Shown here in pieces: positions 27,870 through 35,378 of a stretch of DNA of 64,000 nt (the first letter of the stretch is position 1; every line of letters starts with the position of its first letter). A model generated the notes under the pieces. The model saw only the letters and a list, made by a program, of their open reading frames with translations. It made no database searches and was not told the DNA's origin. The stretch spans positions 744,001-808,000 of the forward strand of contig OZ245923.1 of the NCBI GenBank assembly GCA_965229725.1, in the 5' to 3' direction. This stretch comes from Aquirickettsia sp965229725. GTDB taxonomy: Bacteria > Pseudomonadota > Alphaproteobacteria > Rickettsiales > Midichloriaceae. The position numbers and the translations under genes are program-made.

Positions 27870-28778
27870 TTAAAAAAATTGTAAAAAAAATGGTATATAT
27901 AATGTAGCTATGATGGTACTTACTAATAAAGCAATAGCAGCTTTTTCAGGAAATTTATTATATAAATTGCATGTAACAATACAGTCTATTCCTGGTGGCA
28001 ATGCTGATAAAATAAAAAATAGTTTGTGCATTTCATTACTATAAATATGCAGAACAAATTTATCTAATAAAATAAATGCAAAATATAACAATGGTGATAA
28101 AAAGATTTTTGATATCGAAAAAATACTTATAAATTTCATTCCTGCTTCCAATTTTACTCTACTTAAGCTTAGTCCAAAAACCATCATACCCAAAACTAAG
28201 TACGTCGCCCTCATTTGGTAAAATAAATTATTAAACCCATCAAATAATCTAATATCACTTAAATTTGCTGTTAATCCTATTATGAATCCATAAATTGGTG
28301 GTAATTTCAGAAGGAATTTTAGTCTTTTTTTACCAGAATCAATATTATTTGATATAGTATAATGCCCTATGGTATAAACATATAATACAAAGCCTATAGT
28401 AGATAACATAAAAATTCTAACATATTCATCATCAAAAACTAACATAGCTATGGACAATCCCAAACTACTTGTGTTAGCACTTCCAGCAGCATAACCAATA
28501 ATTCTTTCTCTACCATCATCAAAGAATTTCGACCCTATAAAAAGTGCTACTTTGGATAAAATAAAAGAAAAAAAGAAATACAATACTGGTAATAATGCAT
28601 ACTTAAGTTCAAGCTTAGTATTTAATGCCACATCAAAAAAGATTACAGGCATAATAAAATGAAACATGATTTTACTAAGAGATTTAGTATCTATTTCATG
28701 CAACTTACCCGCAATATACCCCTGCACTGCTATAACATACAATGGTAAAATCTTAGATATTAGGCTAAAAAATATCAT
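27870..28778 (-). CDS. AEC family (auxin efflux carrier-type) permease
   Basis: The 302-residue protein has about ten membrane segments with the AEC/PIN-like half-repeat pattern: ILPLYVIAVQGYIAGKL ... KIMFHFIMPVIFFDVAL at the start and MMVFGLSLSR ... LSALPPGIDCIVTCNLY ... STIIATLYIPFFL in the second half. Bacterial AEC proteins often export or import organic acids such as malonate or malate; the substrate here is unknown. It lies 1 bp after the fliX-like gene and 1 bp before hdaA, so it is part of that operon. Confidence 0.82.
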   Translation of the reverse strand: MIFFSLISKILPLYVIAVQGYIAGKLHEIDTKSLSKIMFHFIMPVIFFDVALNTKLELKYALLPVLYFFFSFILSKVALFIGSKFFDDGRERIIGYAAGSANTSSLGLSIAMLVFDDEYVRIFMLSTIGFVLYVYTIGHYTISNNIDSGKKRLKFLLKLPPIYGFIIGLTANLSDIRLFDGFNNLFYQMRATYLVLGMMVFGLSLSRVKLEAGMKFISIFSISKIFLSPLLYFAFILLDKFVLHIYSNEMHKLFFILSALPPGIDCIVTCNLYNKFPEKAAIALLVSTIIATLYIPFFLQFF

Positions 28779-28779
28779 A

Positions 28780-29190
28780 CTATATTAAGCCTCTCTTAGC
28801 TAATTCAACATTTGCTAAAGTTTCAATTTCTTGAATTATACTTGAAAGTTCTTTGTCTGTGTTATTAATGTTATACATTTCAAGACTTTCCTTAATTTCA
28901 TTCAATTTCTTTATTGATGGCTTAGATAGTAACATAGATTTTCTATACTCAGACAGTAGGAGTAATAAATTGTTGCCATAATTATAATCTTTTTCTTTAT
29001 TTAAATCTTTAGAATTAGTTTGTAAAAAAAATAAATTTTCTGCATTAACCTCTTGGTTGCAACTTATTGCACTAGATATCTTTGCTGAATCATTTAAATT
29101 AAATGATTTTTTATCCTTATCTTTTTTTTTCTCAGCTTTTTTTATGCTAGATACCTTACCCACATGAATTGGGTTTATAATATTAGACAT
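28780..29190 (-). CDS. fliX: FliX-like flagellar assembly protein
   Basis: The 136-residue protein starts MSNIINPIHVGKVSS, has a low-complexity Lys-rich stretch and then a helical C-terminal half ending LSSIIQEIETLANVELAKRG. In FliX of Caulobacter and relatives the C-terminus similarly reads LDEIxLRAxVELAKL, and a helical domain precedes it. FliX regulates class II flagellar assembly together with FlbD. The nearby receiver protein and motA-motB fit a flagellar role. The match rests mainly on length and the C-terminal helix, so I hold it with moderate confidence. It heads the run AEC-hdaA-midA. Confidence 0.6.
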   Translation of the reverse strand: MSNIINPIHVGKVSSIKKAEKKKDKDKKSFNLNDSAKISSAISCNQEVNAENLFFLQTNSKDLNKEKDYNYGNNLLLLLSEYRKSMLLSKPSIKKLNEIKESLEMYNINNTDKELSSIIQEIETLANVELAKRGLI

Positions 29191-29285
29191 ATCGTTTACT
29201 AAATTTTTATAATAGTAACCTAATTATGAAAAAAAATCATTACTAATAATATTTAACATTAGCAATTTAACCCATTATCAAAATC

Positions 29286-29666
29286 TTATTCTTCAAAAAC
29301 TTCCCTAAAAAGATCAGGCAATGCAGTAAAAATATCACCTTTAAAAATCACTTTTAAAAACAACTCTTCTGTTACTTGCTTTTTTTGTATGTCAGGTAAC
29401 TCTTTATATTGAGATAACAAGATCATTGGAATAGAATTAAAATTAATATTTTTTCTAATTTGCTTCGCTAAATTTATTCCATTTATTTCTGGCATTTGAT
29501 AATCAATTAGTATCATTAAAATATTCTTATCAAAGTTAGACAATGCTTTTAACATCTTATCTGGATGATTAAATGTTTTATAATTATGCCCATGCTTTTT
29601 TAATAAATTAATCAGTGTGTTAATAAAATAGGGATTGTCATCTATTGCAAAAATAGTCCTTGCCAT
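29286..29666 (-). CDS. CheY-like single-domain response regulator
   Basis: From ATG 29666 the protein has 126 residues, the size of one receiver domain; in-frame ATG codons at 29693 and 29696 are possible earlier starts, but GGTGAT fits the later one. The acidic pair is D9-D10 (FAIDDNPYF), the phospho-acceptor D55 (ILIDYQMPEING) and the conserved lysine probably K105. The Pro that usually follows this Lys is replaced. There is no output domain. No kinase is adjacent; flagellar context (fliX-like, motAB) suggests a chemotaxis-type role, but that is inference. Confidence 0.85.
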   Translation of the reverse strand: MARTIFAIDDNPYFINTLINLLKKHGHNYKTFNHPDKMLKALSNFDKNILMILIDYQMPEINGINLAKQIRKNINFNSIPMILLSQYKELPDIQKKQVTEELFLKVIFKGDIFTALPDLFREVFEE

Positions 29667-29906
29667 CTTAATTTTATCACCAATATTTTTCATCATACTC
29701 ACTAATTAGTATGATTCTACCTTGGAAACAAGATAGTATAATATAATTAATCTTTAATAAACTATAATTTAAATTTTTTACTACTATTGACTAAAATAAC
29801 ATTGCATAACTACATTGTTGATGAGAAAGAGCACAACACAAAATTCTAGAATGAAAATTTCTAATCCTATATAAATAATATATCTCCGTGTCAATTCTTG
29901 AGATGT

Positions 29907-29945
29907 AAATAGAGGGTCAATAATATAAACTGACCCTCTATTTTT
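29907..29945. terminator. Strong terminator hairpin
   Basis: A perfect 13-bp stem (AAATAGAGGGTCA at 29907-29919 with TGACCCTCTATTT at 29931-29943) encloses an 11-nt loop. It lies immediately after the stop of the VDEL orphan gene read from the minus strand. The T-run is better on the plus strand. Confidence 0.75.
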
Positions 29946-29950
29946 GTATT

Positions 29951-30736
29951 TTAAAGTTCATCTACCAGATTTGGACAAAACTCGTCCATTGAGGCTATTG
30001 TAAATATCTCATGACATATTACATATTGGACAAAATAATCTTGATCTTCAACATCAAAACTATTTACACAAATTTGAGTTTTAAGCGCTCCACCTACCTT
30101 CTTTAATACATTACAATCAATTGTATTTGTTTCAAATAAAGTTTTAATAATTTTAGTAAATTCTTCCTTATCTTTTTTAAGTAAAGCAAAAGCCTCTTTT
30201 GAAACTGTAGGACCCATATGTGATGCAATATATTCGCCATTTCCATTCATGTAATCAAATGATTTTAGTACATCGTATGATGTGTAGCTATCTGTAGACA
30301 TTCTATCAAACGTTACTACATGAGTTGGCAACATTTCAAATTGTTTTACATCAGGGTATTGCTTACTACTTGTTATAAGTCTAAGCATAAAAAATTGATA
30401 TCCTAAAGCCTTATCATATGATGTTATCGGTATAACATTAGCATCAGCTTCAAGCTTCCCGTTAGCATCAATATCAAGCTCCTTAATATAAAATCCATGA
30501 TTATGATACTTTAAGGTTCCAATAGGATTATTATTATCATCTTCATACAAATTTAGTTTCTGATTAAAAGAAACCTCCATTTTTTGTAGGTGCACCTTTA
30601 CATTTGTATTTAGCTTTTTCCTTATAAGATCAAATGCATCATTTACTCTACTCTTTTGCAGTTGTTCTTCCAAGGCTGAACTTGCTTTTATGCCTAAATT
30701 TGAAACTAAATCCTTTAATTCATTTACTGAAATCAT
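29951..30736 (-). CDS. Hypothetical protein with C-terminal VDEL
   Basis: I do not recognise this protein, 261 residues from ATG 30736. It is mostly soluble, without signal peptide or TM segment. At residues 88-99 it has an EF-hand-like acidic loop (DIDANGKLEADA: acidic or Asn at positions 1, 3, 5 and 11, Gly at 6). It ends EFCPNLVDEL, resembling an ER-retrieval tetrapeptide, as do three other orphan proteins in this window. It lies 59 bp after infB on the same strand but has its own promoter-like boxes (30772-30799) and a strong terminator, so it is probably expressed separately. Confidence 0.7.
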   Translation of the reverse strand: MISVNELKDLVSNLGIKASSALEEQLQKSRVNDAFDLIRKKLNTNVKVHLQKMEVSFNQKLNLYEDDNNNPIGTLKYHNHGFYIKELDIDANGKLEADANVIPITSYDKALGYQFFMLRLITSSKQYPDVKQFEMLPTHVVTFDRMSTDSYTSYDVLKSFDYMNGNGEYIASHMGPTVSKEAFALLKKDKEEFTKIIKTLFETNTIDCNVLKKVGGALKTQICVNSFDVEDQDYFVQYVICHEIFTIASMDEFCPNLVDEL

Positions 30737-30771
30737 ACACACATCACCATTATTTTATTGATTATTGGCAT

Positions 30772-30799
30772 AGTATATATCTCTCAGCTTATTTATCAA
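30772..30799 (-). promoter_or_regulatory. Sigma-70-like promoter for the VDEL orphan gene
   Basis: On the minus strand TTGATA (30799-30794) and TATACT (30777-30772) are 16 bp apart, 36 bp before ATG 30736. The -35 box overlaps the infB stop codon. Confidence 0.45.
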
Positions 30800-33267
30800 T
30801 CATATTTTTTATTTTCTTCCTCAATAAATTCATAAACTTCAAATCTATCATTTTCTTTGAAATCAGAAAATTTTTCAAATGATATACCGCATTCAAATCC
30901 GGCTTTAACTTCTTTTACATCATCTTTAAATCTCTTTAATGCTCCTAATTTACCATCATAAACTACAATATTATCTCTAATTAGCCTTGCACTTGCCTTT
31001 CTCTTAATAATGCCTTCTGTTACCATGCACCCTGCAACCTTACCCACTTTACTTAATGCAATTACCTGCCTTATTTCTGCATAACCTGTGATACTTTCTT
31101 TTTTAATCGGTGATACCAGACCTCCTACCATTGCTTTGACATCATCAATAATATCATAAATTATAGAGTAATAGTTTATAGTAACACCTAGAGTTTTTGC
31201 CGTCTTAACTGTTTTACTATCAGCTCTAACATTAAAGCCTAAAACTATAGAACCAGTAACTTTTGCAAGAGATATGTCAGATTCTGTGATACTTCCAACG
31301 ATAGCGTGTGAAATTTTTATTTTAACTTCTTCATTAGATAATTTTTGCAAGCTATTTTTAATTGCTTCTAGCGAACCATTTACATCTGCTTTAATTATAA
31401 TATTAAGTGTTTTTGTGTTATCAACTTGATTTTTTAATAGATCATCAAACGAAGTTTTATTATTTGTCGCGCTCAACTCCTTTTCTTTTTTATAATCATT
31501 GAACTCAACAATTTTTTTGGCAATTTTTTCATTTTCTACAACAATGAACCCCTCCCCTGCCTCAGGAGCAATGCTTAATCCTAGAACCTCAATAGGAGTT
31601 GAAGGTATAGCTTGATTTACTTTTTGCCCTTTGTCATTAACCAGAGCTCTTATTTTGAAATATTCCTGATTGATAATTGCCACGTCTCCAAGATTTAATG
31701 TGCCTTTTTGTATGAGTAAAGTAGCTAATACACCTTTCGATTTATCTAATTTAGACTCAATCACAACACCTTCTGCTCTCCTGTTTGGATTAGCTTTTAA
31801 GTCTAAGATTTCAGCTTGAATTAAAATAGCTTCTTCCAACTCTTTTAATCCTTTTTTTTCTTTCGCAGATACAGGGACTACTATCGTATCCCCACCCATA
31901 TCTTCTGGAACTAGCTCATGGTTAAATAGAGAATTTTTAACTTTTTCAATATTTGCACCAGATTTATCAATTTTGTTTATTGCCACTATAATTGGAACCT
32001 CTGCTGCCTTAGCATGATTAATGGCTTCAATTGTTTGTTCCTTTATTCCATCATCAGCAGCAACTACTATAATTACAATATCTGTAATTTTTGCCCCTCT
32101 CATTCTCATAGCAGTAAATGCTGCGTGACCAGGTGTATCAATAAATGTTATAGAGTTATTATCCCCCAATGAAACATTATAGGCTCCAATGTGCTGAGTA
32201 ATTCCTCCGTGCTCACCTGAGACAACGTCTGTTGAGCGTAGTACATCAAGCAGAGACGTTTTGCCATGATCCACATGTCCCATTATAGTTACTATTGGGG
32301 CTCTTGGCACAAGAGAATCAGGAGAGTCATCCTCTTGATTTAGAAGAGTTTTTTCAATTTCAACATCAGAAATTCTTACAGATTTATGACCCAATTCCTC
32401 CACAACTAATTCGGCAGTATCAGCATCAATGACCTGATTAATTGTCGCCATTACTCCCAAATTCATCAAGGCTCTGATTACAGAAGACGATTTTTCTGTC
32501 ATTCTATTAGCTAATTCATGAATAGAAATTTGATCAGGTATTCTAACTTCTCTGTATATTTTTTCTTTCTTCCTTCCCCTGGAATCTTTATTTCTGTTTT
32601 TGGAACTAACTTTGATAGTTGTTACTTTTGTTTCAATGACCTCTTCTTCTTTTTCTAAATTATAAATTTGAGTCAGAGGAACTTTTTTCAACTCTTTTTT
32701 AGTGCTGATAACCTTCTTTTTCTTATCATTTTTTTTATCTTCAAAATCATCAACCTTATCTACCAATTTTGTGGATTTATTTTTATTATCTCCTATGTTT
32801 TTTACTGGCGACTGGGGCTCAATTTCAAGCGACTTAGCATCTACCTTTAATGACACCTCTTGCTCTTTTTTGGGCTTGCCAATATAGTCTAAATTTTTTA
32901 TTTCATCTTCATTATTAGTATTTTTAGATTCTACCTTTTTAATATCATTTGTTGAGGTATCATCAAGTTTTCTTACTACATTTGTTACATTATTATTTGT
33001 ATCTAAAATTTTTGTTTTTTCTGCATTTAAAAATTCCTTTAATCTATTTTTGTTTTCCTCAGATGTTACTCCACTATTGTCATTTCCATCCTTTTTCAAA
33101 CCTTTTGAGGATTTTGTCTTAGTTACAACTACAACCGTACCCTTTTTTTTATTTAAAAAATTATCAGAAGGCTTGTTTTTATTAGGCAACTTTATGCTTA
33201 ATTTTTTCGTACTTAACCCTAGAGTTTTTTTAATATGGGTTTTTTGTTCCGGCTTATCTTGAGTCAT
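30796..33267 (-). CDS. infB: Translation initiation factor IF-2
   Basis: With ATG 33267 (MTQDKPEQKTH) the protein has 823 residues; the in-frame extension upstream is unlikely. A long Lys/Glu/Asp-rich N-terminal region precedes the IF2-N domain (SIHELANRMTEKSSSVIRALM) and the GTPase domain with GHVDHGKTSLLD, GGITQHIGAY, DTPGHAAF and NKIDK. C-terminal domains end in GFECGISFEKF. It brings initiator tRNA to the 30S subunit. In most bacteria infB directly follows nusA and precedes rbfA. Here neither is adjacent: an IS copy starts 211 bp upstream and an orphan gene lies downstream, so the operon is broken. Confidence 0.97.
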   Translation of the reverse strand: MTQDKPEQKTHIKKTLGLSTKKLSIKLPNKNKPSDNFLNKKKGTVVVVTKTKSSKGLKKDGNDNSGVTSEENKNRLKEFLNAEKTKILDTNNNVTNVVRKLDDTSTNDIKKVESKNTNNEDEIKNLDYIGKPKKEQEVSLKVDAKSLEIEPQSPVKNIGDNKNKSTKLVDKVDDFEDKKNDKKKKVISTKKELKKVPLTQIYNLEKEEEVIETKVTTIKVSSKNRNKDSRGRKKEKIYREVRIPDQISIHELANRMTEKSSSVIRALMNLGVMATINQVIDADTAELVVEELGHKSVRISDVEIEKTLLNQEDDSPDSLVPRAPIVTIMGHVDHGKTSLLDVLRSTDVVSGEHGGITQHIGAYNVSLGDNNSITFIDTPGHAAFTAMRMRGAKITDIVIIVVAADDGIKEQTIEAINHAKAAEVPIIVAINKIDKSGANIEKVKNSLFNHELVPEDMGGDTIVVPVSAKEKKGLKELEEAILIQAEILDLKANPNRRAEGVVIESKLDKSKGVLATLLIQKGTLNLGDVAIINQEYFKIRALVNDKGQKVNQAIPSTPIEVLGLSIAPEAGEGFIVVENEKIAKKIVEFNDYKKEKELSATNNKTSFDDLLKNQVDNTKTLNIIIKADVNGSLEAIKNSLQKLSNEEVKIKISHAIVGSITESDISLAKVTGSIVLGFNVRADSKTVKTAKTLGVTINYYSIIYDIIDDVKAMVGGLVSPIKKESITGYAEIRQVIALSKVGKVAGCMVTEGIIKRKASARLIRDNIVVYDGKLGALKRFKDDVKEVKAGFECGISFEKFSDFKENDRFEVYEFIEEENKKYD

Positions 33268-33478
33268 TAAAGTTATTAAATTTATAATCAGTAAATACAA
33301 TGGAATTATACGCTTTAATTCAGCAAAAGCAACCCAATATAGGATTTATGTTTTAGGGAAGTGAGGTAGGCCTATTTGATTGGCACTGTTACTCTTGATT
33401 TATTAGCAATAACTGCACAATTAACCAGTTATATATATAGCCCCTCAGGTTTTTAACAACCTATCCTATGAATTTTTA

Positions 33479-34204
33479 GGCATTGTAAAATAAAAGTGGA
33501 GTAATTGTGCTGGGAACAAGTTAATAAAAAATGGATTTGAAAAAAGCAAACAAAGGTATAAGTGCAAATGCTGCAAAAGAACGTGTAGAGAGGGGGATGA
33601 AAGAGTAAAATATACGCTTGAGAAGAAGATAAGGGTGTTAAAATGGTATTTAGAGGGTGCTGGAATAAGGAGTATAGAGAGGATGGAGGAAGTATCAGCG
33701 ACACTTATAGTGTACTGGATAAGAAAGATGGGAAATATGCTTAGGGAAAAGATAGAGTCTACAAAAGTGCCGGAGAAAGCAAAGGATGTGGAGATATTGG
33801 AAGTGGATGAGTTATTTAGCTATTGCCAAAAAAAACTTCCAGAGTGTACGTATGGCTTGCTGTTGATAGGAACAGAAATGAAGTTGTTGATATCAAAGTA
33901 AGTAATAGCAGAGATTTTTGGGCTTATTACGAGATGGCACAAAGGCTAGAGAAGCGGTATAGAATTAACATCTTGTGCACTGATCATTATGAAGTGTACA
34001 GCAAATATAGGATTACACATAGACATGTTAAAAGTAAGGCTGAGACTTCTTTGGTTGAATCCAAGAACCCTTTAATACGCCATTATCTCTCCAGATTCAA
34101 CAGAAAGACTAAACGTTATTCCAAATCTTTAGGCATGATTGTTCATTCTTTATGGATGTTGTTCAACAAAAATTTATTATTAAATATACTTATTTAACAT
34201 TACC
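33479..34204 (+). mobile_element. IS1-family insertion sequence, copy 2
   Basis: The 726-bp element is nearly identical to copy 1 (7442-8168) over its first ~680 bp and has the same left end GGCATTGTAAAATAAAAGTG. Its last 45 bp match copy 1 at only about 27 of 44 positions, ending ATTTAACATTACC, which is still a recognisable inverted repeat of the left end. Left inner flank GAATTTTTA differs from right outer flank TAATTGAAA; the latter equals the outer flank of copy 1. Confidence 0.85.
33494..34197 (+). pseudogene. IS1-family transposase in two overlapping frames (possible -1 frameshift product)
   Basis: The first frame (to 33901) holds a CxCC zinc-binding region and runs to EILEVDELFSYCQKK. 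The second frame (to 34197) continues with KKTSRVYVWLAVDR, CTDHYEVYSKYRITHRHV and the C-terminal Glu region. The switch lies at A8 (33828-33835), where a -1 slip would join them, as IS1 does at its A6C motif. No ATG or GTG opens the first frame ahead of the cysteines, so activity is uncertain. It could equally be a one-base decay product. Confidence 0.65.
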
Positions 34205-34213
34205 TAATTGAAA
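34205..34213 (+). repeat. 9-bp direct repeat, right partner (candidate target-site duplication)
   Basis: TAATTGAAA immediately follows the right end of IS copy 2 and equals 7433-7441 immediately before the left end of IS copy 1. Confidence 0.7.
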
Positions 34214-34282
34214 ATATACAAATATATTGATTTTTAATTATAAAGCACTGTAATTCACAAAAATATAAAATAGGTGTGTGAT

Positions 34283-35221
34283 ATGAATGATTATTTTGAA
34301 TTAGGTGCTGAGTTAAATTCAATGAATACTGATCAGTGCTTAGTGACTAACACATCAATTTTCCAAGCGGCCCTTAATTTACATGTAGAAAATAATCCTT
34401 TTGAATTTTATGATTTAGGCCTATCAGATGAAGATAAACTTTTTTTATCAACAGTAAAAATTACAAAAGATGACAGCGAGTTAATTGGAGAATTTGATCA
34501 AGAAAATAACTTTTTTAGTTTAAAGAATTTGCAAGATAAATCTAAAATATCATTAGAGCAATTAGTTAAATGCCAAAGTAAATCACCAGTAGATTGTGCA
34601 GAATATTTATCCAAATTAATTGATAGAATTGTTAATAATTTAGTAAAAACCATAGGATACGATGATGCTGGAATCATTATAAGAGTAGGTAACACTATAG
34701 ATTATGAATGGCATATTGACTTAAATAGCCTAGAGCATATAGATAAAACAAAGTCATATATAAAGAAACATATAAAGGGGCATACTACGCCTGACACTAT
34801 AATTAATACTGTAATTAACCAAAGTATTTTAAAAGCGAAAGATGCGCTAAATTCAATGGCATATCCTAGCAAAGAAGCCCAAGAAGATAAAGCTCAGAGT
34901 GAATTTGCTTTTGTATTTAACCTTATAGGGGATCCAACATTGCTATATAAAGCAACTCCCAAAGAAAAAGAAAATTTCTTTACAAAACAATATATAGCAG
35001 CAGAAGATATTGATTCTTCAAAAATATTTACCGCACCTGATGGTCATGGCTCAACCTTTTATGTTGGAAATAAAATAGGAACTATACATTCTGCGCCAAA
35101 ATCAGAAAATGATAGGTTAATCGTATTAGTTGCTCCAGAACATTCAAATATCCTTAATACAAGATTACAATTAGCTAAAATTATGGGTATGCTAGAAAAT
35201 GCCCATAAAAACTTTACCTAA
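34283..35221 (+). CDS. Hypothetical protein, possible Fe(II)/2-oxoglutarate-type fold
   Basis: The 312-residue protein starts at ATG 34283, with AGGTG at the right distance; an upstream GTG is less likely. I do not recognise the family with certainty. The C-terminal half has YEWHIDL, then DGHGSTFYVGNKIGTIHSAPKSENDRLIVLVAPEH. A His-x-Asp followed later by His and, nine residues on, Arg in a beta-rich context is the layout of Fe(II)/2-oxoglutarate oxygenases and of DUF1826-like proteins. No signal peptide or TM segment is seen. It follows IS copy 2 by 78 bp and precedes leuS. Function is open. Confidence 0.65.
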   Translation: MNDYFELGAELNSMNTDQCLVTNTSIFQAALNLHVENNPFEFYDLGLSDEDKLFLSTVKITKDDSELIGEFDQENNFFSLKNLQDKSKISLEQLVKCQSKSPVDCAEYLSKLIDRIVNNLVKTIGYDDAGIIIRVGNTIDYEWHIDLNSLEHIDKTKSYIKKHIKGHTTPDTIINTVINQSILKAKDALNSMAYPSKEAQEDKAQSEFAFVFNLIGDPTLLYKATPKEKENFFTKQYIAAEDIDSSKIFTAPDGHGSTFYVGNKIGTIHSAPKSENDRLIVLVAPEHSNILNTRLQLAKIMGMLENAHKNFT

Positions 35222-35378
35222 TATAGCTTAACATACTATTTAAACGTGAAAAATCTGTATATCACTAAGATTATATAACAATCAATATTTTTAAAATTAC
35301 TAAAATTCTTTATTTTTCAATTTATAGGTTTATGATGTGCAATATTATCGTAAACCTACTATTGAAAACTATTTAGCA

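Noticed and set aside
29907..29943. Inverted repeat considered as an operator
   Set aside because: Its position just after a stop codon and its stem-loop with T-run fit a terminator better.
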